Origin: Adiantum capillus-veneris
Lineage: Eukaryota > Streptophyta > Polypodiopsida > Polypodiales > Pteridaceae
DNA length: 64,000 nt
Reading direction: 5' to 3'
Assembly (NCBI GenBank): GCA_014529385.2
Contig: CM043970.1
Coordinates: 61,199,523-61,263,522, forward strand
Positions 42,857 through 53,874 of this stretch are shown here, piece by piece; the first letter of the stretch is position 1, and each line of letters begins with the position of its first letter. The position numbers and the translations under genes are program-made. Below the pieces are notes generated by a model. That model saw nothing but the letters and a program-made list of their open reading frames with translations, was not told where the DNA came from and did no database searches.

Positions 42857-43276
42857 ACAGGGTGATCCGGTGGAAATTTTGAAATTCTGAGTTGACCAGT
42901 GTGTTTAGAAGGTAGGTTTTACCCTGTTTTCACCTGGAAAGTGGAAGTTTGACCATATCTTGAGAGGATAAGGCCAGATAGACAGAAATTGCCAGACATC
43001 CTACCCAAATTGTGCCAAGGCATTATTTTAAGACCAAAACCATAGGATGGCTGCATGAGCATGATCTACATGATTTATTGAGTGCCTGAGAAAGGTTTCA
43101 TCTCAATAGGGTGAGAAAAACTGGGTTTTAAGCAGACTTTGGCATTTTTGATTGAAAAGGGCTAGAATAGCTAAAATTGGGGTCTTTTTAAATCCAGACC
43201 AAAATCTAAGCATAGCACTGGGTTGCTGACCATAAGGGGAAGCTGTGGCTCAAGTTTGGGGTTAAACAGACCATAT

Positions 43277-43300
43277 AGACATCCTATGCGTAGGATGTGT
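43277..43300. repeat. Gyp-J 24-bp palindrome, copy 2 (2 mismatches)
   Basis: Same palindrome with C to T at position 11 and C to G at position 23. Confidence 0.9.
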
Positions 43301-43401
43301 TCTGTGTGATTTAGCACTCCAAACCCAGCTTTGAGCATACCAAAGTGATCAGCACCTTAAGGGGAGTCTATGCTTTGCATTTGAAGTTATTTTGAGCAGT
43401 T

Positions 43402-43425
43402 AGACATGCTACGTGTAGAATGTCT
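43402..43425. repeat. Gyp-J 24-bp palindrome, copy 3 (3 mismatches)
   Basis: Same palindrome with three substitutions. The central ACGTGT differs from ACGCGT by one C to T change. Confidence 0.85.
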
Positions 43426-43675
43426 ACTGCATGAAATTGAAGCCAGAAACTGACTGTAGGCATAGCAGGGTGTTGTATAGCCTGAGGCAAGCCTCCTAGT
43501 CAATTTTGGTCCAAATTGGAGTTGATTTGACTGATCAGACCAACATTAGGCTGCTGGAACAGATTTCTGATCAATTGACCAGCTTATAGGTGTCCAAATC
43601 AAAAAGTAAAAACAGCTGTGGACTTAGCACATCAAGGGGAATCTATAGTGCAAAAACCAGGCAACATAAAGCAGG

Positions 43676-43699
43676 AGACATCCTACGCGTAGGATGTCT
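43676..43699. repeat. Gyp-J 24-bp palindrome, copy 4 (perfect)
   Basis: A perfect inverted repeat without spacer: AGACATCCTACG then CGTAGGATGTCT. Confidence 0.97.
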
Positions 43700-43912
43700 A
43701 CAGGGGCTTAGTGAAGATAAAAACTGATAGAGGAAATACAGTGATGTTCCATTTGACTTAAGAGTTCCAGAACTTCTTTCAGAAGTGAAATTGGACCTTG
43801 TTTGACCTTTTGACGGAGCAAAGACGGAATTAAGACTTTCCATGTAAATTGACCAACATCCGAGGAAAGTACAGTTCCAGATTAGCAGGCCTAATCCAGA
43901 ACATCAAAAGTG

Positions 43913-43920
43913 TATAAAAT
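43913..43920 (+). promoter_or_regulatory. TATA-like box in Gyp-J leader
   Basis: TATAAAAT about 200 bp upstream of the gag start. It could be an internal promoter or chance in AT-rich DNA. Confidence 0.25.
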
Positions 43921-44122
43921 ACAGTAGTGGTTGGGGTTAACCCTCCAGTTATACCAATCATTACTAAGAACACCTCTAGCGGTTAAATGCTTTGATTCGA
44001 TTGCCGAAATTAAACGCTTGTGTACAGGTATATTCAACGGCGGCAAAGCAAGAAGTTGGGCGGAAACTGATCCTTTGCCAAGTGAGTGGCTGGATTTGTG
44101 TTAAATTGCATTGCTAAGTTTG

Positions 44123-45423
44123 ATGAATTTAAGATCAGGAAGACACATTCTTAGAGATCAAAAGGTGGCACGTGATCAGGGTATCTTAGTGTCCACCAAA
44201 GAGAGTGTAACTCAGGCAAGGCTAGATCCACTAGCACCGATCATTGAAGAGGGTAGTGATACTGACACTTCATCCGATAAGTCCTTCTTCATGATGGGTA
44301 GTCAACAGCCAAAAGGTTTCTTCGATGAAGGACCAATGCTAGGAGGAAGCACCTCCCTAAATCCTTTGAACGATTCCAAGTTCACTATAATCTTCTTAGA
44401 AGGAACAAACTCTAGGGGAGCCCTAATTTATTTTGACTATTGAGGACGCAAGTGTATTTGTATTGAAGAAAGGCCTGTTCAGAGACTGGAGATAATTCGA
44501 GTTTATGATGATGGAGATAGATTCCGAGACGAAAAGGGGAACCACTATCTGATAGTAGTTAGTAACCCTGATGATTACAACAGATATGGAGATAACATGG
44601 CAAAAGAAAAAATGGTTTCAAATACTCAAGAACCACCTCCAAACATTGATCGACCCGGATCTCTTTTTATGTATGATAAGAAAACAACCAGGGTCTCAAC
44701 CTATAATGAGAATGTGGGGATTTACAAGCATGAGAGCGAGGGAATAGTCTCTTACTTTCGTTGCAAAGAACCCTACCCAAACGGATTAAGCAAAGACAAG
44801 GTTCTTTACTTATTCTCTTATGAAATTGCTATGGGGAAGGATATCATTTTTGTTAATAGGTACGGGCGAGAATACAAACGTATTCTCCCAGAGGAGGTAG
44901 AAAAGGCAACAGTTCCAAAAACATCAACATATGCCCCCGAAGAAGTGCCAAGGGTCACCTACACCCCTAGCAAGTCGACAAATCCATTTTCAGAAGAGTA
45001 CGACGTGACCTCACATTCTACCCAACAACAGACGTTCAACTACCAAAACCAACCAGCAACTCAGCCATCGTTGCAGGCATGGCTTCGATAGAGTGCAACA
45101 TTAGAACAAGACCAAAATTGAGATGGTTATCTAGCCGCATGAGGGCTAAGGGATCTACAAGAACCACCACTCTATTCATAGTATCAAGGCGAGAGTAAGC
45201 CAAAAACTCAAGGGTCAACAGAGCCTGGAAGACCACCCATAGAACGAGTTAGATGAGATGAACCATCTCTTGCAAAAACCGTCAGAAATTACGGCTTAGG
45301 AGCACCTTTGGGAGAGGAACCCTCCCACTACTGAAGGCCAGAGGAGGTATATCGATTAGAACGAGGAGATCCAATGATGAGATTTGTAGACCATCGTAGA
45401 ATTAGACCTTCTCATGTGCAAAA
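44123..45423 (+). pseudogene. Gyp-J gag N-terminal region (unusual extension)
   Basis: ATG 44123 begins MNLRSGRHI, a typical plant Gypsy gag start. About 400 codons follow before the capsid-like domain. They include IRVYDDGDRFRDEKGNHYL, VGIYKHESEGIVSYFRC and MGKDIIFVNRYGREYKRIL, which I do not recognise. Stops: TGA at 44441, TAG at 45089, then several TGA/TAG to 45420. The frame changes before the next part. It could be a separate ORF1-like domain fused to gag. Confidence 0.7.
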
Positions 45424-46720
45424 ATGGTAAACAAGAAATACACAGGAAACAGAGATCATGTAGCAGCCTTTGTGCGTGTAATTAGAGCTGAAGAGGTGTT
45501 AAACTTCCCTACCCAATTTGTAGGGTTTGGACTGACCCTAGAGGAGGAGGATGCTACCTGGCTTGACTCTGTGGAGCGTAGAGACTTTGAGTCTATGGAG
45601 GAGGTGTTTGACGAGTTTATTGAGGAATTCTCACAAAGGGGGATAGCTCATAATATTGTCTCACAAATTCACAAATTCAAACAGAAAGAAGGGGAATCTG
45701 TGCGAAAGGTAGCTCTACGACTAAAAAGATATGTTAAGTTTTGCCCTAATGAAGAACTGCCAACTCAGTCCAGACTTATGCTTATTTTTATTCAAGGGCT
45801 GAGAAATGCAGATCTCCAGAAGGACTTACATATGAAGAGGAGCACAACGTTAAATGAGTTAACTAAGGAGGCTCTTTACCTTGTAGACAATTGTGCGGTC
45901 TACAAGGAGGGTGAATTCAAGGATCTTGATAACGATTCATCCTCACAACAAAGTGGAAGCAAGTACGTTAAGACAGCACCGAAAGGAGAAGTAGCTGTAA
46001 TCCAGGAGCAGCTTCTAGAGAAAGTGCTAAAAAAGATTAACCTGTACGCAAACCTCAAGCTAAACAGCCCAAGTGGTGTGCTATTGAACAAAAATGGACA
46101 AACCATTTGACGGAGGAATGTTATTATAACAAGGGATATGTGAGAGAATGACCGTATGCCCCCCAGGCTCAGGTAGCATCTCCTCAACTTCCACCGATGC
46201 CTAGGTATCAAGCAGGCAACCTTCCAGGACCTGTAGGCGTAGAAAGACCACAACCAGTGTTGGGGCAGAAACCACCCCTACCAGGATTACGACCAATCGG
46301 CATAAGATACACACCAACAGTAACCGAACCAGAAGAGAAGGCTTTGGTGCCTATGCATGCATATTACGAAGATCCCAATGGATATGCTGCAAATCCTGTC
46401 TATTATCCACCGGAAGAACCCCCAATGCCAGAACCATGGAGCATGATGGGAACTGCAGGACCACCAACAACTGCACATGCACCAGGAGAAGGAAGATATA
46501 GCTTGGATGAACGAACATTTTTGTTCATAGCCAACGGAGGCATGGGCGGGCAGATACATGCATACCAACAAAGAGGAGCTCAAGGAGCACCTCAACAGCC
46601 TAAGGGACCCTGCTATACAAGTGTGGTGGAGACCATTGGCTAAGAGACTGTCCTCATGATGAAATCATTAGAGTCAACGCATATTGCACTGAGTGTGGAA
46701 TTACTCATTTGATTCCTGAT
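45424..46720 (+). pseudogene. Gyp-J gag capsid-like domain and zinc knuckles
   Basis: 45424-46110 holds a retrotransposon capsid-like region (AEEVLNFPTQFVGFGL, DATWLDSVE, FIEEFSQRGI... LMLIFIQGL). After a shift, 46197-46643 is a Pro-rich linker. Then come two zinc-knuckle-like motifs of C-x2-C-x3-H-x4-C type: the first (KCGGDHWLRDC, near 46615-46655) is split by a one-base frameshift and the second (CTECGITHLIPDC) is near 46687-46725. Confidence 0.8.
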
Positions 46721-47600
46721 TGCCCTAAGAACCCCAACAAAGGAGCAAAAACTACCTTGAACATGCTGGAAGCAGTGCCTTCCAGTGGAGGGTCAGAAAA
46801 CGAGACAGTAATACCTATTCAGGTAGTGACACGAGACCAAGCTCAAAGAATGACGAATGAACCCATACTTGAAGAGCCAAAAACCGATGCCCCAAGTTCA
46901 TAAATGAAAAATCAGAGAAGCACTTGGAAAGCTAGAAAGGCGCGTATGAAAGCCAGCTCTATCTGAGGAGTTAAAACACGCAAAGGATAGATTAGAGCGG
47001 TTAGAGGATCTAGATAGTCTAAGCTCACACACTGCGGCAACCATAGTACCCAAGGAAATAGCAGAAACCCAAATGTGTAGGATCAGGAGGACCAGTGTTG
47101 GCAGAAAAGGTAAATGAGCAGTTAGACGCACTCTTAAAAGCTTACGAAGCCAGACTCAAAAACAACCAAACCCAAGAGCAAAGATGGGTGACTTATCCAT
47201 ATGCCAAAATAGAAAAACAAAGGTTGGAAATGTGTCGAAAGATGATTGAAACAGCCCAATCCTTGATAGAAAACCCGCTTGGTAAACCTGCAAGTTAGCA
47301 TGAAGTACCAGCTCCAACCCCTATCAAACCAACTTTAGAGAAACAAGTAGACACTAAGGAGAGACTCACAAATGCCTTTGAGTCTAGGAGAGAACCTATC
47401 ATAGTGCCAAATACAACAGATGAGACAAGTGATGGGTTCCAGCCTAAAACAGTGGTAGAAATAGGTAAGGATTGTAATGGTCTAGATGACCTGTGGAAGC
47501 AAATCTATGATGCCAACGAAGCCAATAGGGTGAGTTATCAAATGCATAGCACGAGAAAAGATAAAAATGAGATCTTACCGAATTTGAGGCAAGATCACAA
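46721..47600 (+). pseudogene. Gyp-J gag-to-protease linker
   Basis: Charged, helix-prone fragments in several frames (for example VNEQLDALLKAYEARLKNNQ near 47105, and VEIGKDCNGLDDLWKQIYD near 47455). It is part of the decayed gag-pol. No domain recognised. Confidence 0.55.
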
Positions 47601-48310
47601 ATGAACTTTGATATACATTTACAAGGGGGAGACCAGGGATCAATTAGTTCGGGGCACAGCCAACCAGACTTGCTAAAAACTCTGCCCTCTTACCTACGGG
47701 AGTATGAAGCCAAGTTTGAGGTGAGAGCAATCCCATTTCAAAGACTTTCTTCTAACAGAGTGATGGATTCACAAGGGTTGATTGAGTTATTTTCCACCCC
47801 TGTGGCATGCACAATCACATTAGCCGAACTCCTAAGGTTACGACCAAACATGTGGACCACCATAGGCAAATGCTTAGAAAAATTTGGAGTAAAAGACCCA
47901 ACCTCGAAGCTTCAAGAAGGGATCAGAGAATTGGACAAGCCTCAACTAAACACTAGGCTAGTACCTTTAAACAAGGTTGGAAAGTATTGTGAGGGAGAAG
48001 ATGGAAACACCACGCTACCAGTAGAATTCCAAGGAGTAGAATCCAAAGCTATTCTTGACAGTGAAGCAAGAGTCGCTATCGCCACCAAGGAAATCTGGAA
48101 AAAATGGGGAAAACTGGCTTTGAGAGCTATAGAATGAAATTGCAATTGGCAGATGGGTTCATGGAAAAGCCTCTAGGACTCTTAGAAAAAGTAATTTTCA
48201 CCTCGTGCGGAATCAAGTATGAGCATACGTTTGCAATATCGATTTCGACAAAAAGAACAATTACGAGATCATCTTGGGAAGACCATTCATGAGACAATCA
48301 AAGATGGTCG
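47601..48310 (+). pseudogene. Gyp-J first aspartic protease domain
   Basis: Reads VEFQGVESKAILDSEARVAI (about 48020-48080): the retropepsin strand with D-S-E-A in place of D-S/T-G-A, so the catalytic Gly is lost. A frameshift near 48130 separates it from the rest (LADGFMEKPLGL ... then IILGRPFMRQ near 48270-48300). The domain lies upstream of RT, as is normal in Gypsy elements. Confidence 0.78.
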
Positions 48311-49472
48311 AGGATTGGGACATATATCTCAGACATGGTGAGACTACAACCAAAATACACCTAAAAGACCATAGTTACAAAGATGTGAACCAGACACCAG
48401 TGGAAGAGTTTGATTCAGCTACATTGGTAGGGTCCGAACTCCCAGCATGGTTAGGGCAAAAAAAAGAGCTATGGATGTGCGGAGCTTCGCATTGTGGGAG
48501 CTTAAAAAGAGAGGAATGTGTCTTAGAAAGAGCTATTGAGGACAAGGATTATATTATGGAACCTTTTTCCGAAGATGCCTTAGAACCTCTGGAATGGGAA
48601 CACATACTAGCAACATTGGATGTCTGTACCATTACAGATAGCCCAACGACAAAATTTTGCTATAAGGACGGCTATGATGTGCTACCCTATTACATGGTAA
48701 CCCTTATACCAGGAGGAGATGAGAATGTAGAACCACCAGAATAAGAAGAGTTTTATAACTCCTCTGAGCATCTGGAGGTAAATAACAATGCAGATAACGA
48801 GTGTTCACATAGCTCAAGCGAGCGTGGGAAGAAAACAGCGAATATCAAGTTTTATGATTTTGCCAATCAGCACCCTAGACGCCAGGAATGCTATAGGAAA
48901 AAACGAGCAAAAAACAAAATGAGAGAGAACCCTATGCCCAGGATAAAAGATAAAACCCACTACCTAATGCTTGTCAAAGTAGAGGATTGTGTAAAAGACC
49001 AAATATCAGGCAGATTCTCGAGAGTGCGAAGGGAACGGGCGCAAGAGGAAATAAAACAAGTACGGAAAGTTAAAACAGAAACAAAAGCACAAAAATCTCA
49101 ACAATCAAAACAAGAAAAAACAAAAGACCCATAGTGGACCAAATTGGAGCGTAAAAAGAAATACCAAGAACTAAAACGATCATTACGAGAGGTATGGACT
49201 ACTGAGGGAGAAAGTGATGGTAAGGGGGAGTCAGAAAAAGAAACATGAATGTACCATTCCACTATAAAAAATTCACCATCCAGGATAGAAAAATCATAAT
49301 GATACTACCAGTCAGGGAAAGAATAAACTAAGAATCATATGATGGGCCGGAAAAAGCAAAACGGATAGACCTCGTTGAGCCAGGAGAAAAGCCTCGGCCG
49401 GTCTATATAGCAACCGATTTAGAGCCTGAAGAAGAAGAACTGGTAACACAACTTCTCAAGAAGTATAAAGAT
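48311..49472 (+). pseudogene. Gyp-J protease-RT linker
   Basis: About 1.1 kb with an acidic 156-codon frame (48274-48744) and a basic Lys/Gln-rich frame (48919-49134). No domain recognised. Longer than the usual linker, and broken by stops. Confidence 0.5.
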
Positions 49473-50380
49473 GTGTTTTCATGGTTCTACAAAGACCTCA
49501 AAGGAGTTGATCCATTGATATGCCAACATACAATTCCATTGAAATCAGATGCCAAACCTAGCAAACATCGTCCTTACACATATAACGACACATTTGCTAA
49601 ACGAATCAAAGAGGAGATTGACAAGCTGATGGATGCTGAATTCATCTATGAAATCGAACATACAGATTGGGTGTCACCCATTGTGCTTGTCCCCAAAAAG
49701 AACGGAAAGCTGCGCGTGTGTGTGAACCTCAAAAAGGTAAATGCAGCCACCATAAAGGATAATTATCCCTTGCCGATCACAGAACATGTACTTGAGAGAG
49801 TGGCTGGGAAACGGGCTTATTCCTTTTTAGATGGGTTTTTAGGGTATAACCAACTGGCAATTGCAATAGAGGATCAACACAAAATAGCGTTTGCCACAGA
49901 ATGGGGAATATATGCGTATAGAGTTATGCCTTTTGGCTTGACCAATGCCCCAACTACCTTTCAAAGGTTAATGACTCATGTGTTCAAAGAATACCTGAGA
50001 ATATTCTTAGAAATATATATGGATGATCTTTGTGTACACTCTCTTCTACGAGAAGAACATATTGACCATTTACAAAAGGTATTTGAGAAGTGCAGAACAT
50101 ATCGAATTTGTATTAACCTGGAAAAGTTCATTTTTATGGTTAGGCAAGGCCGCATCTTAGGACATATTGTCTCAAGAAATGGCATAAACACTGACCTAGA
50201 CAAAATCAAAGTTATAGTAGACTTACCCAGGCCTACTAATGCCAAACAAGTGCAATCCTTCATGGGACACTGCGGATATTATCGAAGATTCATATATATG
50301 TATGCAGTCATTGCCCAATCTCTGTATCGCTTATTAGTCAGCTTCGACTGGAGTGAGGAGTGTGAAACTTCATCCAAAAG
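49473..50380 (+). pseudogene. Gyp-J reverse transcriptase
   Basis: A complete palm: DTDWVSPIVLVPKKNGKLRV-like fingers, FLDGFLGYNQLAIA, FATEWGIYAYRVMPFGLTNA, and catalytic YMDD (IYMDDLCVHS, about 50017-50045). Then GHIVSRNGINTD and SFMGHCGYYRRFI. Intact in frame through about 50380, where a shift occurs before RNase H. Confidence 0.92.
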
Positions 50381-50990
50381 CTTAAGGAAAACCTTGTATC
50401 AACACCTGTACTTAAAGCACCAGATTGGGAAAATATATTCCATGTTCACATTGATGCATCTGCATATGCAATTGGGAGTATTCTGGCTCAACCTAGAGAC
50501 GGAACAATGGATTCCCAGTTTGTTATGCAAGCCAACAGTTAAATAGTGTAGAAAAGAACTACACAACCACTGAAAGAGAGGGATTGGGAATGATCTATGC
50601 TGTAAAGAAATTTTGGCATTATTTGCTCGCAAACAAATTTGTGTTCTTCACAGATCATCAAGCTCTTTTGTATCTAGTAAATAAACCATGCAATACTGGA
50701 AGAATTGTACGCTGGTTTATTATATTGCTAGAGTTTGACTTCACAGTGGTAGTCAAAAAGGGTAAAACTCATCTACGGGCTGATCACCTTTCAAGGATTG
50801 AAATGATACCCAAATGGTCTCAGGAAATTGTTAGCATTCTTTCCTTTGGAGGTAGATTTGATAACAAGGAAGATAGATCCAAACAACAAACAATTCGACA
50901 AACAAAAAACTTCCAGTTGATTGCAGGACGATTGTATCATCTAGGATTGGACCAGATTCTACGATTATGTATAAATTCGGAGGAATTCGA
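50381..50990 (+). pseudogene. Gyp-J RNase H
   Basis: After a frameshift, IDASAYAIGSIL (about 50450) starts RNase H. It continues with NSVEKNYTTTEREGLGM, FFTDHQALLYLVN and ADHLSRI (to about 50800), followed by the linker into integrase (NFQLIAGRLYH). A TAG at 50544 lies in one of the frames. Confidence 0.88.
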
Positions 50991-52670
50991 GTGTTATCTT
51001 AAAGAAGCACATGTCCAGGATTGCGCATTTCATTGTTCAACAATGAAAACACGCCAACTACTTAAACAATTAGGGGTTTATTGACCAACTATGTATGCTG
51101 ACACACATGCTTATGTTAACAATTGTACTATATGTAGTGCCAAACGACCAGTGGATCACACGACATTGTTTCAAGTAAACATTGCACCTGCATGGAGTCA
51201 ATATATCATTGATTTCTTAACCACAAGGACATTTCCTGAAAACATAACAAAATCACGGAAAAGGGCTATAGAGCTGGAGGCTCCCGACTTTAATTTAATT
51301 GGGAATCAAATCTATAAGCGAGGAAATGACAATCAACTTAGAATCTGTGCAAGTGAAAGTGAATACATGATGATTCTAGAACACGCACATGGAGGAATAA
51401 GTGGAGGCCATTTTTCATGCGATAAGATGACAAAAATTGTCTTAATCGCAGGAATATGGTGGCCTACATTGCATATGGATGTTGAGGAGTTTGTAAAGCG
51501 TTGTGACGCATGTCAGCGCACCAAGGTGCCGATAAAGAGAGATGAGATGCCACTACGGCCAATGATGGAAGCAAGGGCATTTGCAAAATGGGGCATTGAT
51601 TTTGTGGGGCCTATTTCACCCCCTGCATATCACACCCACACCCAATATATCATTGTGGCTACGGACTATCTTACAAAATGGGCGGAAGCCAAGGCAACAC
51701 AAAAAGCAGACGCAAGAACCACTGCACAATTTTTGTATGAGAATTTCTTTGTACGATACGGGTTACCAATAGAAATTGTCAGTGATCGAGGAACACATTT
51801 TCTTAATGAAGTCATTGAATATCTACTAGAGGAATTCATGGTCATACATAGAAAATCTGCTCCATATCATCCACAGACAAATGGACAAGCTGAAGCCACA
51901 AATAAAACACTGTGCACTGTTCTGACTAAAATTGTATCAGAGTCAAGGACAGACTGGGATCAGCAGTTACACTCAACACTATGGGCATACAGGGTAGCTT
52001 ACAAAACATCAATAGGAACAACACCGTACAACATGGTGTTTGGACTAAACACTATATTACCCATAGAGTTTTTAATTCCAACTCTACGAGTAGCGAAAAG
52101 CTTAGAATGGACAGGGCACGAGCTCTCTTTAAGAATATATGATCTTGAAAAGCTAAATGAACTTCGATTAAGAGCTGTAGCTTCGATCTATGCTAAAAAG
52201 AGAAGACAAAAAGAGTTTTTTGACAAGCATGTGCGCACGAAAGAGTTCAAAATAGGTGATTATGTACTTGTTTATACCTTGAAGCAACATGCTAAGAAAC
52301 TTAAAAAGAGAGGGATGGGACCCTTTGTGATTCGTGACTTATCACAAAGTGGAGCTGTCAAGCTTGCTACATTAGCAGGGGAAGGAATGCCAAATTGGAT
52401 TAGTGGGTTTCGATTAAAAAAATATCATTTACCACTAACACAGGATATGCTTCAACAAATATATCAACAAAAACAACGGATGAAGGAGAAACAGAGGATA
52501 CGAGAAGAGGCCCAAACAGAAGCAAAAGAATGCATTGCAAAAAGACGGCTTCTACGACAACAACAACAATGTGGATCACTGTTGCGAATAAATGCTATTC
52601 GACTAACGAATTTTGATGAAGACACAGTGGAGCCAATAATTGCAGTCAAAGTGGGTAGCAATCAAGTTGA
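50991..52670 (+). pseudogene. Gyp-J integrase with two tandem zinc (H2C2) modules
   Basis: Module 1 (about 50990-51141): EAHVQDCAFHCS... WPTMYADTHAYVNNCTIC, with one TGA at 51082-51084 in place of a Trp-type codon. Module 2 (about 51370-51525): EHAHGGISGGHFSCD... WWPTLHMDVEEFVKRCDACQ. The preceding linkers also match (WSQEI.. and WSQYI.., then NFQLIAGRLY and DFNLIGNQIY). The core has GIDFVGP, IVSDRGTHF and NGQAEATNKT. The C-terminal SH3-like part (FKIGDYVLVYTL... GPFVIRDL) is followed by a Gln/Lys helix (QQIYQQKQRMKEKQRI), with no chromodomain. Confidence 0.92.
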
Positions 52671-52988
52671 TCGACGGCATTGCTTGATTTTGGAGCTCAA
52701 GAAAATTTAATCTCTTACAGATTATACAAACAGCTCAAGCCCAAAGGTCAACTACATCCTACTCCACAAGTGCTGGAAAGTTGTACATCACATTCGTTGA
52801 AAACATTGGGCTGGACTATATTGCATGTACAAATACATCAATATATTTACCCACACAAGTTTTATGTAGTTGAGGCTGAGAGCACACAACACCCCATGTT
52901 GTTGGGACAACCTTGGCAAAAAGAGTATAATGTGCAGATAGATTGGAATGTGGATGCAGTCAAAATTCAGCATGCACAAGAACAATAG
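52671..52988 (+). pseudogene. Gyp-J second retropepsin-like domain, after integrase
   Basis: About 105 residues. LLDFGAQENLISYRLYKQL is the active-site strand (D-F-G-A). Then LKTLGWTILHVQI, IYPHKFYVVEAES and HPMLLGQPWQKEYNVQIDW match the flap and the conserved LLG-x-PW end of clan AA aspartic proteases. It begins one frame away from the integrase end, so a small shift near 52670 probably split a single reading frame. A protease-like domain in this position is not the normal order. Confidence 0.75.
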
Positions 52989-53697
52989 GTGGTAGCCTTG
53001 CTCAGCAACCCGGGAAGAACCAGATAGCAGCACCACAATCACTGGATACAGAACCAAAAAAAAGGGTGCCACTAAAGAACAACACGATACCCATGGCGAC
53101 CAAACCAGGAACTGCCAACCATGTTCACTATAGGCATAAAACAACACAGACCACAGTGAAAGGATCAAAGATGACATGGCAGACAAACCACAATCCAACA
53201 GAAGAAGTCAAAAGAACCACACAGTTCAACCAACAAACAAGGGCATAAAAAAGATATGGATCCCAAAGATAATGCTTAGTAACAACTTAAATGAAACTCG
53301 CATTTGGATCTCGAAACCAAAGCAACAGGAACTTCATTCAGTACAAGCAAAATCGGCATGCAGACACACACAACATATGAAACCGGCAAACCGATCAATG
53401 TGGGTGCCAATCAACAGCAAAACAATGACAACCGCGGAAGTAGCAATAAACCTACAAAAACCTGAAAAACAAAGCTACAAATGGAAAGCAAAAGAGACAA
53501 AGTTTATGGCCAATTCCGCCACGGCAATTCTCTCCAAGGAGACAACCACGGCCATTTCGACAGTAATGGCAAAACAAGTGACTTTTGCAAGAAAAACGAT
53601 CAAACAGAGAGCGATAGAGTTACAACTTTTACTTGCAAAAAAAAAGTGCCGACCAAATCAACAACAAACAAGAAACCTCGACTTCGAATGCCAATAA
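52989..53697 (+). pseudogene. Low-complexity Lys/Gln/Thr-rich frames after the second protease
   Basis: Overlapping frames (52943-53248, 53176-53697) rich in K, Q, T and N, for example KQTIKQRAIELQLL-type stretches. No domain. They may be a basic nucleic-acid-binding tail or chance frames in A-rich DNA. Confidence 0.3.
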
Positions 53698-53859
53698 GCA
53701 TCTTGCTTATACCCTCCTCTTGCACATCATTAATTTTTCCATGCATTGATCGAGTATGCATCATATAGGGCCACATTACATGGCCAAGCATTAGCATAAT
53801 TTAACCCGTGCACGGCACATACACTGAGGTGATACCTTGTCGTCCTGGAGGACTCCGGC

Positions 53860-53874
53860 TAGGAGAGGGGGAGG
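53860..53874 (+). other. Internal purine tract in Gyp-J
   Basis: TAGGAGAGGGGGAGG, similar in composition to the terminal polypurine tract. It could be a second priming site for plus-strand DNA or chance. Confidence 0.35.

Larger units (their letters stand above)
42307..44122 (+). other. Gyp-J leader (1.8 kb, non-coding) with palindromes
   Basis: No credible ORF. It contains four copies of the 24-bp palindrome (separate entries) and a half-site at 42994-43005. Several copies are preceded by a diverged AAGGGGA(G/A)(T/G)CTATG-type stretch, so the leader may consist of old tandem units of roughly 130-280 bp. A TATA-like TATAAAAT is at 43913-43920, about 200 bp before the gag ATG. Confidence 0.7.

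Noticed and set aside
42833-43699. CRISPR-like array from regularly repeated palindromes
   Set aside because: The host is a plant, spacings in the leader are irregular, and the repeats lie inside an LTR retrotransposon.
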